Shown: in pieces, positions 1-11,255 of the stretch
Numbering within the stretch: the stretch's first letter is position 1
How the letters are laid out: the number at the start of each line of letters is the position of its first letter
NCBI GenBank assembly: GCA_002104905.1
Contig: MCFE01000582.1
Span: forward strand, 1-56,180
Reading direction: 5' to 3'
Length of the DNA stretch: 56,180 bases
From: Basidiobolus meristosporus CBS 931.73
Taxonomy: Eukaryota > Basidiobolomycota > Basidiobolomycetes > Basidiobolales > Basidiobolaceae
Made by a program: the position numbers and the translations under genes
Notes under the pieces: model-generated
The model's database searches: none
Told to the model about the DNA's origin: nothing
The model's input: the letters and a program-made list of their open reading frames with translations, nothing else

Positions 1-1530
1 GCACTGACGTCCGGGATTTTTCGAAAATCGGCCATACATCCCGAAAGTCGCAAGGTTGGCAGGGGAAAAAGTAATGCAAATACTCAATGCCAAGGGCCAT
101 TCCCACACCAACATAGGTACTGAACCCCAGTACCCTGCTTAGCCAGTATAGAGACAATATAATTTCGAGATGACCACTCCAGATTACTCTTGCGTCTATG
201 TGCATCCTCAAAATCTTCTCTATATCGTTCACCATGTGCTTGTTTATATAGTCTTCTGCATAGCTGAGTTGACCAGAGCGACTCGATAAGGTAAATGCCT
301 TGCGATATGTGCTTGTCAAAAGCACATATCGTATTCTTTCCATAGCGGCTGAAAAGAACTGATTGCGGTGGTTACAGAAAAATGAACGGGTCATTGTGGT
401 CACAAAGAATGCTCCTATCAATTCACCTCGTTTAGAAAGCATTAAAGAACTTCGAGATCATACTTCATACCAGCAATTGCATAACCGCGATTGGGCGACT
501 CGGGACGGTCCGTTTTCTGGCTGGTTACAAACTCCATCAGATAGCCAAGAAGTAGAAGCTCGATATAAAAGATACATATCTCGGCCATTTGCAGTAACAC
601 TCCGCATAATAACGGAAACCAAGCTAGCTTACCCAGAGCCCGAGCCAAGGATGGTGCACCACGCTTTCTGTTGAGCTCCTGCTGCCACAAAATGTCGAAT
701 TGGTGCGTGTCATATTCTGCATCTTCATTGGTTTGCAGATTATCAATTGAAGGCTGGTGTTTACAAGTTCCTCGAAACATGCTAACCCAATCACATATGA
801 AAGGAACTTGACCTCCAGACTTCCGAACCTCAGCCTCGCGCTGAGAGATCAGCTCTAGTACAAAGATAACTATCTCAAGGGTCCCGAGGATGACCACAGA
901 CTTGAACTCCAACGCATCTAGCAGGAAGGCTCCCGAGAACACACTTTTACATAACTGGATCACCCTCACAGCCAATCTTAAGGTCCAGAACACAAGCCAA
1001 ATACGAGAAACTCGGCGATGGCACAAACTATCTATTCTGTGAACTACCAGAATAGAAAACTAACTTCATAATTAGCATTGATCAGCGTTTCATCCATGAG
1101 CTGAATCCTTACCAGGCAAACCAGATTGACCAGAATGGAAGCAAGACCGCAAATGTTAAGTCTCTGGGTATTAGTTGCTTGCACTACCAACCTCACTCCC
1201 CAAGCCAATGTCAAGCAGAATATCAGAAAGATGGAAACCTAGTAGAAAACCAACGTAAGTCTCAACTCCTTACTTCCGTTTCAGAAACACCAACCATTTT
1301 CGCCCGAAGATACATAACGTCGTGGTGGATTTTGGGAGGCTTAGCACCGTCACGGTGGTTTAATAAGCGAGGTAAACCAAACAGGAGGAAAAGCACCGCA
1401 GGAATCATCGAGATCACTCTAAAACAATGTCACTTGTGAGCGCCCACTCACTGTCAAATAGAAGCAAACAAGTACCCATGCTCGAGACCGATGGTATAGT
1501 CAAATATTCGATGGTCTGGCCACCATCTCT
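1..1530 (-). CDS. ABCC (MRP/YCF1-type) ABC transporter, 5' part, runs off the window
   Basis: This is the N-terminal part of a full-length ABCC exporter, a family that moves glutathione conjugates, organic anions or metal complexes across vacuolar or plasma membranes. Reading the minus strand, TMD0-like helices come first (exons near 1476-1530, 1295-1418 and 1113-1238), then the L0 linker, then the TMD1 signature around 470-700, where a W..E..R..PSLARAL stretch leads into a long hydrophobic helix. A 56-nt intron (415-470) then joins to an exon at 1-414 carrying the YRKAFTLSSRSGQ and NKHMVNDIEK motifs typical of TMD1. Introns of 56-57 nt at 1239-1294 and 1419-1475 keep frame. The junction between about 1030 and 1112 did not resolve in phase, so a frameshift or cryptic donor is possible there. 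The start codon and any exon upstream of 1530 are not located. The nucleotide-binding domains would lie left of the window. Family assignment rests on recognised motif pattern, not on a search. Confidence 0.75.
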
Positions 1531-3785
1531 AATGACCTTACTGGTTAGTATTGAGTCGCAACGACCGGAAAGTGCAAACCGTACCCAACTCCTTGCATTC
1601 GAGCTGAACCAGGCTGTTGGATCCATTTCTTATGATGGTAGACACGTTTGTAGGGACTGCATCTAGCGGCTAGTGGCTTTAAACCATTATATTCCAGCGC
1701 CGGTTTCGTAAATGGTCTATCTTTATGGATTGCATAAGCAAGATATGCTAACAAAGAAAATCAGGGTTCGGTCGTGGACACCTACATTTAACCAATTCCG
1801 GAAAAATTACTACAAATGCAAACAACTGGGTTGCTCTGGGCATAACTTAAGATCTATTGGTACCAGTTGGGCTCGGTTATGGTTGGGGTCAAGGCTAATC
1901 CATTACCATGCTTCCATAGTTGTAGTGAGGCTTTGTCAAGCCGTCAGATCACCATATCTAGACCTGGCGTAACGCATGATTGTTACCGTACGATGCTCTG
2001 ATTTGATTACTCTGTTAGCCGTGTGGGTAGTTGGTTGGCCTTATTGAGCATGAATGGCTTTGAAGCCCAAACCATAATGGAATAGATTCAACATCTAAGA
2101 GAGCTTCAATATGTACTAGTGTAGTAGCTTAAATAGTAGCTAAAGGACCCATTGACCGAGTCCTTCAGGATTGCATCCACCACGTACTTGCCAAGCAGCC
2201 TCGATCAAGTCTAGTATGGTAAAATTCAACTGATGGCTAAATGTTGCACCATGTGGGTTCTTAGCAGATTATCTGATACTACCAATGCAAGCATTGGTGG
2301 TGCTATTTAAATACATCTGTAATGTTATCGCAGTAATCGGATAGATTTGCCATTAGTGTTTATTTAGATAATATACTGGAATACTGATGGGACTTCAACG
2401 GCCTTCAATCACAAGGGAAACTGAATCTCTCAAGTGGAAAAAAGAGATCAGGAAGTGAACTGGCGTATTTAGAATGGATTTTTTGGTTTTTAAGAATGAG
2501 CCGGAGAATCCTCATATTTTCAACGTTTCCACCATTCTAAGGAATCTACAAATCAATCTTGCGACCTTAATTCCCCTAGTACTCACATTATGTTGATAGC
2601 TTGATTTATCATAATTCTCTAGCTTTCCTGTCAAGTGTTGTATTGTCAATACCCACTACTATTCAACATCGCAGCAAATCACATAACAATGAGAATGGGT
2701 ATTACTCCGACGTGAGAACCATGAATGTCCCGCAAATCCCAAATATACGCCTATTTGGTAGCAGCAGCTTAGATTTGCAACCCCCTCAAATAACATCCGC
2801 CTCCTATTCACCTCCACGCCTTTCAATCCTTACTCACAAAAGCATGGATGACCTAGGCACAAATTTGACTATAGGAGCATCTGGCAATATTATTCATAAA
2901 CATATGCAGTACACGCATTGATCACTGGGTACACAACTAGCCAGGATATTGTTAAGATGCATCTTACGCAGCGTGGACTGTACCCCGTTAATGGCCTATT
3001 TTTAGCCGCTGGGACGGATGAACCGCGCTATTCACATACATCCATTGTCAAGAGTATTCCTGTGCCTATCGTTAGGCCTGCCACGTTCGGTCAATCAATT
3101 GGGACCGGTACGCTTGTCAATGACCTCGCTAAGGTAATCTGCAATTGTGACGTGTTCAGATAGAACCTACGCTACTGATCCAGATGTATCGGAGCGCACC
3201 AACCATATTGACACGAGATTCCTACTATGTTCATAGATCAAGCTTGTGCTAGCGATCTCTATGAACCTCGTGAGATAGAAGTCACTCATGGAAACACTGT
3301 TTCTTCGATTGTACTCCAAGTGGTCAGACTCACCAGCACGCATTCTGGAAGCCTGGTTGATAGATCGCAATTAATGCGAATGGGTTACCGCGATATACTA
3401 CCATGGGCCTTGTTCTGTACCGAGAGTTCCATGGACTATTCCCCATGGTATATCCAGCCTGGTGCTTTCAAGTAAGGAGCCTCCATTTCGACCATCTCCT
3501 ACATAGCTCTGGGCGTATCATCATGGTGAGGGATCTTAGGAGTATTATCCGCAATATGGATGAGCGTCGGGAATTTAAAGGGCATCAAAACCTTATTTGA
3601 ACCTGTCAACTTCAATGGATGAGGGACCATGGTACCATGTCCATCTGATAGCTAGGATGCCTGACTATTTTGGTTATATAATACGGAAAATACTGTTGGT
3701 CAATACATATCCCTGGCCTCCGCCGTAGTGCCATTGGGGATTCGTTCAATTCAGGGAGGTATCCACTATTCAAGAAACAAGCAGC
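1531..3785. other. No recognisable gene
   Basis: This 2.2-kb stretch should contain the unlocated first exon and promoter of the ABCC gene near its left end. On the plus strand there are several open stretches between 2601 and 3600 (about 65-106 codons each) in different frames. None carries a motif I recognise, and I could not join them with in-phase introns. They may be chance ORFs or remnants of a degraded gene. Confidence 0.4.
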
Positions 3786-3793
3786 CATAAATA
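3786..3793 (+). promoter_or_regulatory. TATA-like element of the secreted lipase gene
   Basis: The word CATAAATA lies about 60 bp before the lipase ATG. A TATA-like word at a similar distance precedes several other genes in this window, which supports a real core promoter. Not tested. Confidence 0.45.
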
Positions 3794-3853
3794 CGTGGCT
3801 GTACACCGCGGCCCCCAACGAGAAATACCTCGCCTTAGAATCACCTACTACTC

Positions 3854-4929
3854 ATGAAGTGGATCCTCCTCCTCGCCTCTCTCTCGGCATTGCATAATCT
3901 CGCGGGGGCGAGCACCCATTTCAAGCGTCAAGAAATTGCCACCTTGGAAAATCACGAACTAGATGTACTTAAATCACATGCCAAATATGCCTCGGCAGCT
4001 TATTGCCCAGAAGTTAAACTGACCAATTGGACATGCGGTGACCATTGTCTTGGAAAGTTCACCATGACTTCCTATTTTACCAGCAAAATTTCAGGAATTG
4101 CCGGCTACATGGGTTTCAATAGGGTGGAGAAGAAGATTGTCATATCATTTCGGGGGTATGTTTCTTCAGTTCAGGTTGCACACCAATCGTTCTACGCTAA
4201 CACTTTCATAGCACTTCGAATCTGTCCAACTGGTTTAGAAACTTGGCCATGTATCACAACACATTCGTTTATCCCACGGCAGATAGATCTGTAAAGGTGC
4301 ACAGTGGGTTTTATAAAACTTACCAAAGTGTTGAGAAGTCCATTCGCGAAGGGCTCCAAGGGATATTAAAGCAGCTGAGAAACGAAACAGAGCCCTACAA
4401 ACTGGTGATCACTGGACATTCATTGGTAAGAAGGGAAGACTTCCCAACCTTGTCCACCGTCAGTCTAATCTAAGGAATCATATTCTAGGGAGGAGCCGTC
4501 GCAAGCTTCTGTGCCATGGACATCAAGAGGTTCTATCTGAATCCCGAGAGTGATTTGTGCTTCGAGAGGGACTTGCTGATCGTGGACCGTTCTCAAATAT
4601 ACCTTCATACCTTTGGGCAGCCAAGAGCTGGCAATGCAAAGTTCGCCCAGTTAGTCTACAATACCTTTGGTGCCAACACAACTCGTCAAACGCTGGCCAG
4701 AGTTACGAATAAGAATGACCCTGTACCACGGCTTCCGCCTCATTTTGGGGGATATCTGCATCATCCCCATGAAATTTACATCAAACACGACCAGAATACC
4801 ATTGCCTGTACGGACGTTGTCGAACAAAAGGTTAGGGAAGATCCTAATTGCATAGACAGTGTGACCCTCCCAGTCGGACTTAGTGCGCACTCTCAATTTT
4901 GGGGAATCACTTTTGGCTACGGGTGCTGA
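3854..4929 (+). CDS. Secreted class-3 lipase (triacylglycerol lipase, alpha/beta hydrolase)
   Basis: The gene splices as 3854-4155, 4212-4425 and 4489-4929 (introns of 56 and 63 nt), giving 318 residues. A hydrophobic N-terminus (MKWILLLASLSALHNLAGAS) is a clear signal peptide, followed by a KR dipeptide at about residue 24-25 that could be a Kex2-type propeptide site. The fold markers of the Rhizomucor/Thermomyces lipase family are present: SFRGT at the oxyanion strand, the nucleophile elbow GHSLGGA with Ser about 171 (the second intron falls exactly between L and GG of this motif), Asp about 249 in NKNDPVPRLPP, and His about 306 in SAHSQFWG. The length matches the family. It should hydrolyse long-chain acylglycerols outside the cell. 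The three catalytic residues are all present, so it is probably active. It stands alone, with gene-free DNA on both sides. Confidence 0.93.
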
Positions 4930-6380
4930 TGGCCATTCCGCAAGAGCACGTGACCTACTGCATGCCGATTCCCATAGATTTTCTGACCAACGTTCTATTT
5001 CTGCCTATCTAACAGAAACTCATTGTTCATATATACAAGCAATCAGGAGCCAGTCACCAACTCTAATAATAAATACTTGATGAATGAAGATACACACCAG
5101 CACACCTCAAGCGAAGCTAGGGTCCGTGAAATGATTTACTGCTGGATGACCACCCCTCTCCGGATTGGTTAGAGCATCACCGGCTCAGGGAAACCCTGAA
5201 CAAGAAACCTAGAAAACGACCTTTTCCATAACCTGATGCTTGGCGAACAGCAAAACACCTCGGTTAGGCGGAGTAGTTTTACCGCCTTAGTTACACAGAG
5301 TGATACAGATCTACTGTAGTTAACGCAACGATGTCACTTCTAAATACAGTATAGCACTTGGATGGTTAATTACCATTTTGGTGGTAGCTAGGGCCCTTTC
5401 CCGAAATCAGTCACAGTCGAGAGCACGCGCATCCAGCACACAGGCGGCATAGGGGAGTATACCCAAGATCCAGTTTGACTCGGGAGAGACAGATCCCACG
5501 TGTATAGAAGGCAAGTCATTTCTATTTCGCTTTCCACGACCCATCTAGGCAACGGTCCCAAAGCGATCACAAGTAAATATAAGCACAGCTTCCTATATCC
5601 CACTCGAGCTTTCCAAATACCGATCCAAAAACATCCCCCACCACAAGAAGCCATGAGGGTAATTTCCTAACATACCAATCCTTGATTTGTTATGACCCAA
5701 GCCAGGTGATGATCGCTCCAAGGATTTTGTTTATTAGAATCCAGTTTGGAAGGAGGCTTTTGAATGTAATCATATATACGGCGACTGAAAACTTGACGAT
5801 ATGCTTAAAAAAATATCCGGAGGAGTGCCACACCGACTATCCCGCCCACTACCAATCGCCCATAGGTAGGTATGTATTCATTGGTGCATAATCAAATCGA
5901 GTAGTAAACAAACCACTCGTCATCAATGGCAGTAGCGAACCCAAGTTGACTTTGCCATCATGCTACCCTTCGTGAACGTTGTGCTTGATTGCATACATGA
6001 GCTGTCCCTTGTCAGCTTCTGTAAGACTAGCCCCATTAAACATGCGCGGTAGTGGCACAGTCTGTGGGTTCTTTGCGGATCAACGACTGTCGTGAGACTG
6101 TGGAGTGGTTTATCAGAACACAGTGACACATACATGTCTGGCTAGAATAGGAGCGATCAGTGAGGATCGGAACGTAGGACTTATTTTTAATTTACATTAC
6201 ATGACAAAAAGTCCGGGTAACCAATAGAGATAGGCATTGTGATGGATCCAACCCACTCACCATTTTCAGACATAAAAATAACATCTGGTGTTTTTCTCTG
6301 ATTCTGGCTAAATATAAGAACACGGTCCTGAACACTGCTCCCATATTGCACCATTCCTCTGGACAACACTCCTTAACAAA
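4930..6380. other. Intergenic, no gene recognised
   Basis: Open stretches at 5388-5654 (minus) and 5682-5891 (plus) are short, lack recognisable domains and have no convincing start or splice partners. A TATA-like word (AATATAAG) near 6312-6319 probably belongs to the next gene. Confidence 0.4.
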
Positions 6381-7655
6381 ATGTCAATCGCCATCGAACA
6401 ATGCAATGCCTTGAGTCAGACAGGTGTCCCTCAGTGGAATTTTTCCCCAAGCAATCCTTGTGATTGTGGTAACGGACTACTCTACTTCGGTTGTCAAGAA
6501 GACAAGATCAATCAAATGTTCGTATGCTTGTGTAGCGTTGTAGCATGGTCCACCATTAGCTTACCACCTTTCTCAGCACATTAACCTGTCCTGACGACAA
6601 GCCCGTGAAACTGATTTCCGCTTTGGAAAAGATCCCTACTTTGCAAAGATTGTAAATACTTGGCCTTATCATCCTACCGAAAAGCAACTAACAGCCTTGT
6701 ACCTATAGAGTCGTCAACAACTGCAACTTGGCAGATGATAATCCCGATTACCTCCAGGTCGCACATAATCTGCAATACATGTAAGTCAGGTCATTTCTAA
6801 TCCCCGCTCTTTTGCGTACTAATTTTGCCTAGCGGTTTTATCAATGTCACTATGACCCCTCCCCTCCCTCAACAACTGTTTACCAAAGGACGCTTTGTCG
6901 AGTAAGGTTTCTTCGAGAACTTGATTTGTTAACCTCAGCTGACCAAACTCTTTCAATCAGCTTTTCGTTGACCAATCCCGCAGTCAATCTGGAGATGATC
7001 AGCTTCCGTTCAGAGTCTCCTGCATGTCTTGATGGTAAAAGTCCTGAAGCTTTCAAGTGTTCGGAACTACTTGATTGTGGCTCCGTTTCATGCAGAGGTA
7101 CGCTCACCACGATCTAGTCGTTATATGTGTAGATTACTAACACGGATCCTAGATATGGATAAGCCCCCATACCTAGCCACCCAACCCTCCGTATCCTCAG
7201 TCCGCCCTAGCTCCTCCACCGACTTAGCACATAGCTCTTCTACTAGTCACACATCCGATTCCCCAGCCCATACCTCATCCATTACACATTCTTCTGACAC
7301 CTCCGTCAACTCGCCGATCAGTCACTCCAGTCACACTGTCGACGCTAGCAGCCATCCTACTAGTCGTCCGGTAGAGTCTAGCAAGTCGGCGGATCAACCA
7401 TATAGCACCTCAAAGGGTCAGCATGTCAGTTCCTCAATTGATAGCACATCCGTACCAGTCAAATCATCTGCTGCTGTGTCTAGTTCATCAACTTCAGCAG
7501 CCCATTCCGACTCTGAAGCAAAGCCCTCTGGCGAACCAGAACCCCCTGTTGCCGAGTCCCACCACAGTCTTGCGTCCAAGCAAGATATTCAACTCACCTT
7601 GTATGGAGTTCTTGGAGCCTTGATGATGTTGGTTTGTATCCCTGGATTGGTTTAA
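6381..7655 (+). CDS. Putative GPI-anchored Ser/Thr-rich cell-surface protein with LRR-like N-terminal domain
   Basis: I splice six exons: 6381-6517, 6577-6651, 6709-6780, 6833-6901, 6961-7097 and 7153-7655 (introns 52-59 nt). The total of 993 nt gives 330 residues in a continuous frame. Residues 1 to about 165 have spaced leucines and cysteines (CDCGNG, LTCPDD, LISALEKIPTLQRLVVNNC) like the short leucine-rich ectodomains found in fungal wall proteins. Residues about 167-305 are dominated by Ser, Thr, Pro and His, typical of heavily O-glycosylated stalks. The last about 20 residues are hydrophobic (LTLYGVLGALMMLVCIPGLV), as expected for a GPI attachment signal. The first Met at 6381 is not followed by a signal peptide, so an upstream exon encoding one is probably missing from this model. 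Likely location is plasma membrane or wall. The function is unknown. Confidence 0.72.
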
Positions 7656-8542
7656 CCAACGCTGTCGAAGCTTAATATTTTATATATATCCTACGTATCC
7701 GCAACATAAATAACTTTCTATTATACGAGCATCAATAAACAAATCTGGCAATTGTAGACTACGGATCGAGTGAATGGAATTCCACCTGGATCGTCATTGG
7801 TGTTCGATCAATTGTTCGTCTTGAAAAGGAAGTTGCTCTGGACCCAATTGGGTTGCTGAAGTATGCTTTTACGTAAGGTCCAAAGAGATCTATGATGGTT
7901 GGATTTGCAGTAATTTCGCTTGAGATCTTATACATAACCATACCACTCAACACGTCTTTCAAGGATCGTCCTTCACTAGCTGTTGGCTGGTACAATGTCT
8001 ACCATCTTATTCTTTGGAAATAATGTCGTGTTTAATAGGATTCGAAACTCAACAAGTGCAGTTCGAAGCGAATCATGGAAAGATGTCTGGGTTGGGAGAG
8101 GCGAGACCGTTGAAATATACTTCACCCACCAAGCTTCTAATATGGATGCCAGTCAGTACATCACGAAGCATAGAATTCATATGCAGTGGTTGGATAAGGC
8201 TGGCGGGATAATTTGTAGCCTCGAGCATCTTCAATAGCTCGTATTTTGACGGTGAGTGGTAAAGGTGTGCGGGTCCATTTGTCTTTATTCGTAGGACTGT
8301 ATTCAATAGCCATGTAGCACCGAGTCCATTTGGGATGAGTACAGGGTGCTAAAACAATGTATCTAGATCACAAAATGGGTTTCCGTATGAAAACAGGTGG
8401 GCGGATGCTGTTTTTACAAGGTGGTGTCCATGGTCATTTGACCAAGACCGACAAATTGTGGCCATGGAGAGAATGGCTGAAACATACGAGTAACTGAAGG
8501 GAAGATATGGCGTATTTATTTTTAACCGAGTTTTCAATCGCA
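7656..8542. other. Intergenic; possible degraded or unresolved minus-strand gene (about 7759-8306)
   Basis: On the minus strand, 8073-8306 and 7759-7995 are open and both look helical and coding-like, with the echoing phrases LRDVLTGIHI and LKDVLSGMVM. They are separated by stops and I found no intron that joins them in phase. No family is recognised. This could be an unidentified multi-exon gene, or a broken one downstream of eIF1A on the same strand. Confidence 0.25.
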
Positions 8543-9221
8543 TTAGATCTAGAAAAGTAACGGGCTCTGTTAGCAAGTGTTTTCAAACCAGAAGGCAACG
8601 CAAACCTCGTTACATCATCAATCTCGAAGTCAAAGTCAATCTCGTCATCTTCAGGGCCGAAAGTCTCGGTTTCGTTGATTTTAGCTTTGGATAGAATGTT
8701 ATTAAAGTGTTGATAGTAAGCAACCCATGGTCAACCATACCAGATTCAGGAAGTTCACCATAGGATTTCAGGCTTCTAGCTTCATCAGCATTGTACTTGA
8801 GGATGACATCGGCCTTGTCATCCTGGAATTCACGAAGGGAGATCAAGACGATGTCACCTTGATTAATCCAGACCTTCTTTCTCATTTTGCCACGAATGTG
8901 AGCCAATCTTTTTTCTCCGTCGAAGCACTGAGCCTCTATACGGCCGTTACCAAGCATCTTTATGACCTGGGCGTATTCTTGATTCCGTTGTACCACAGTT
9001 AGCTGATATTCCATCAAGATTGCTAGTCGATAGTACTGCCTCACTCACCTTGGCCTTCCTCTTTGAAGACAAGCTCACGCTTATCACCTTCACTCTCATT
9101 CTTTCCTCTGCGTCTATTTTTTCCTCCCTAAATTCAAGATGGGTAGGTGGTGTAAGTGAACGGGGCTTTCTGTGTTCAAGAGTCGTCGTTCTTGCTGTAC
9201 CTTTCCCTTGTTTTTGGGCAT
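8543..9221 (-). CDS. TIF11: Translation initiation factor eIF1A
   Basis: Five exons on the minus strand (9201-9221, 9049-9127, 8741-8977, 8614-8684, 8543-8548) give 137 residues. The N-terminal tail [19 protein letters not shown] is the basic eIF1A tail. The OB fold is near-canonical ([55 protein letters not shown]). The acidic C-terminus ends [12 protein letters not shown]. eIF1A binds the 40S A-site, promotes scanning and start-codon selection, and contacts eIF5B through its C-terminal tail. The first exon has only 7 codons. The last exon is just one Ile codon plus the stop, reached through a 65-nt intron with a GCTAAC branch-like word and a TTTTCTAG acceptor. All introns (56-73 nt) keep phase. 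It is divergent from eS30 with a 463-bp gap. Confidence 0.96.
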
Positions 9222-9684
9222 GGTGAATGTATTCTACAGATACGTAGTGAACAACTAGAAAGCAGCTAACCAGGAGGATATAGCTTACTTTAACTGAAAA
9301 TTTTAAGGGATTTTCCGTAGTGTGCTCCCTAAAATAGATTACTATTTCGCAATCGGATGATGGATCGATATTCCGCAGGAATTGTCCTGGCACGCAATGA
9401 TAGGAATCCCCAGAGTCGCATGGTTTGCCTCGACTTCCTAACGAATGGATTCAATGGATTCATCAGAGTCTTGCAGCGCAAGTGATGTAAGATGATTTCA
9501 GGATACCGAGGCCCTTCCTAATTAGTCGCAGTGATGTTGATTTTCAGCTCTTGTTGGGTTCTAAAATCTGAATCACGAATCCTATTTAGCAGAAATTGCT
9601 GATTGGCCACAGTTTGTGGCATATAGCTCGAATCAATCGGTTTGTTCCGTTTCCCACCTTTCCTTCCCCCCTGAACCGTGCAAA
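9222..9684. promoter_or_regulatory. Shared divergent promoter region of eIF1A and eS30
   Basis: This 463-bp spacer separates the start codons of two divergently transcribed translation genes. A pyrimidine-rich run (TTTCCTTCCCCCC) sits just before the eS30 ATG, as is common for ribosomal protein genes. That the two genes are co-regulated is an inference from the arrangement. Confidence 0.5.
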
Positions 9685-9952
9685 ATGGTAGGCATATCGT
9701 AGCGGCCCGACCATTCGCCTGACATCTGTCACTAAGCACGTCTCATCCATTCCGCGGGGTAAAGTTCACGGCTCCCTTGCTCGTGCCGGTAAAGTCAAAT
9801 CCCAATGCCCCAAGGTTGAGAAACAGGAGAAAAAGAAGAAGAAGACTGGCCGTGCCAAGAAGAGAATTCAATACAACCGTCGTTTCGTCAACGTCACCAA
9901 TCTGATCGGTGGTAAGCGGAGAATGAACCCTGCCCCAACCTCCGATAATGAA
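9685..9952 (+). CDS. RPS30: 40S ribosomal protein eS30 (C-terminal end unresolved)
   Basis: The conserved body is unmistakable: [44 protein letters not shown] and GGKRRMNP. eS30 is a small basic protein of the 40S shoulder. I place the ATG at 9685 immediately before a 49-nt intron (9688-9736). The next exon then adds seven residues (HVSSIPR) before the conserved GKVHG, which the family normally lacks, so the start or acceptor may be different. No ubiquitin-like (FAU) fusion is visible. In the family the protein ends a few residues after MNP. Here the frame stays open to 10306, across the 3' end of the opposing dehydrogenase gene, while a TAATGA double stop sits at 9946-9951 in another frame. 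Either a small indel or an extra intron near the end is likely. SQTP, usual in the family, reads SQCP here. Confidence 0.85.
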
Positions 9953-10227
9953 GCATTCACCAGGGTACCTCTGCCTCCCCCAAATAAAGAGCCACTTGGA
10001 ACCGACGAATATTGCAATTTTCTGGCACAGAGCTGCTCTCAGATGCATTCCATTTCCTCGGGGCCTTGGCTCAGTTCAATTCTTCCCACTAGGGTGCTGG
10101 CATTAGCAGTGTATATCGTTACGCAGATGCGAACCAACAATAATCAAGTTGTAACCAATTTGGTTGTGTCAGTAAAGTGGGATCACTCTAGTGGTGGCGG
10201 TGCTCAACTTTCCAAGATTGATGTGAT

Positions 10228-11199
10228 TTATTTATTGGCCATCAGCCTTTGGATCTGGTTCATTATCAACGGCGGCGTGCAGTTGCCTAACCAGCAAATG
10301 ACGTGAACTATGAATGGAAAGGAGATGGTTTCATCCCTGCGTGCAATGCCTTGGACAATGATCTTGGCCGTCTTGTTGACTGGCTGTAGAAATGGAAGCT
10401 TATGCTTTTTCTCCCTTGGATTGTTGCGGGTCAACGGAGTATCCACAAACCCGGGACATACACAGGTTGTATAGATGTTGTCTTTCTTGAGTTGAGATCC
10501 TAAGTCACGAACATATCGAAATACCGCGGCCTTAGAAGCGCCGTAGCTAGCCAGCACGGGGGGACCGTAGAAAGAAGATGTCGAGCAAGTAGCTACGACA
10601 TGTCCGTTCTTGCGAGTCTTGAACAACGATATGGCGGGGTTAATGGTATTGATCACACCCAGAAGATTGACTTCAAACGTCTTCCTGGCATCATCCTCCC
10701 ATCCGGAATAGTTGGTCAATTGAGTTGTGCCGTCGTGGGGAAAAATGAAAATACCAGCATTGGCGATGACTAGATCCATTTCATTCTTGTCGAAATCCTT
10801 GATAAGCTGTTGCATCTCTTCGGCTTTGCGCACATCAGCAATATAAGTAAACACTTTGATTTTTGGGGAGAGGTTACGTATCTCTTGGGCGGTCTTTTCC
10901 AGCTGCTCTTCATTGATGTCGACCAAACCAAGAGAAACGGTAGTATCAAGAGAAGCATAGATGTGTGCAAGTTCACGCCCAATACCAGTAGCGGCCCCAG
11001 TGATCAGGATGCTCTTATACACTCCATGGCTAGCCTCCCCGTTCAGCAATACAAGCTTCTTCTTAAATAGATAGCTTTTGAGCTGGTTCACCAGCCCAAC
11101 CCCAAGATTGACCAGACTGGCAGGTAGAACAACAAATGTTAGCCAGGCAATAGACAAGAGTGTTATTACTGGAGTAAGCAATATACTGTCGGTGGTCAT
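10228..11199 (-). CDS. Membrane-anchored short-chain dehydrogenase/reductase (classical SDR; retinol/steroid dehydrogenase-like)
   Basis: This is a single-exon 323-residue protein. An N-terminal hydrophobic segment (about residues 6-36) should anchor it in the ER or lipid-droplet membrane. The Rossmann fold follows: TGAATGIG (67-74), Asp94 at the end of strand 2 favouring NAD(H) over NADP(H), ADV (121-123), NAGI (147-150), catalytic Ser206, and Tyr219-x3-Lys223 in SYGASK, then PGFVDTPL. All catalytic residues are intact, so an oxidoreductase acting on a lipid-type alcohol or ketone is expected. The exact substrate cannot be read from sequence. It converges with eS30 and the open eS30 frame overlaps its 3' end. 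A TATA-like word lies about 50 bp upstream. Confidence 0.92.
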   Translation of the reverse strand: MTTDSILLTPVITLLSIAWLTFVVLPASLVNLGVGLVNQLKSYLFKKKLVLLNGEASHGVYKSILITGAATGIGRELAHIYASLDTTVSLGLVDINEEQLEKTAQEIRNLSPKIKVFTYIADVRKAEEMQQLIKDFDKNEMDLVIANAGIFIFPHDGTTQLTNYSGWEDDARKTFEVNLLGVINTINPAISLFKTRKNGHVVATCSTSSFYGPPVLASYGASKAAVFRYVRDLGSQLKKDNIYTTCVCPGFVDTPLTRNNPREKKHKLPFLQPVNKTAKIIVQGIARRDETISFPFIVHVICWLGNCTPPLIMNQIQRLMANK

Positions 11200-11247
11200 A
11201 GTAAAGGTTGCATAGAGGGTTCACCATCTCCGTGCATCCTGTCCTTG

Positions 11248-11255
11248 TTTATAAA
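11248..11255 (-). promoter_or_regulatory. TATA box of the SDR gene
   Basis: The word TTTATAAA lies 49-56 bp before the SDR start codon on the minus strand. Confidence 0.5.

Noticed and set aside
2601-3600. Possible multi-exon gene from four plus-strand open stretches
   Set aside because: I could not join them with in-phase introns and recognised no motif, so no gene is called.
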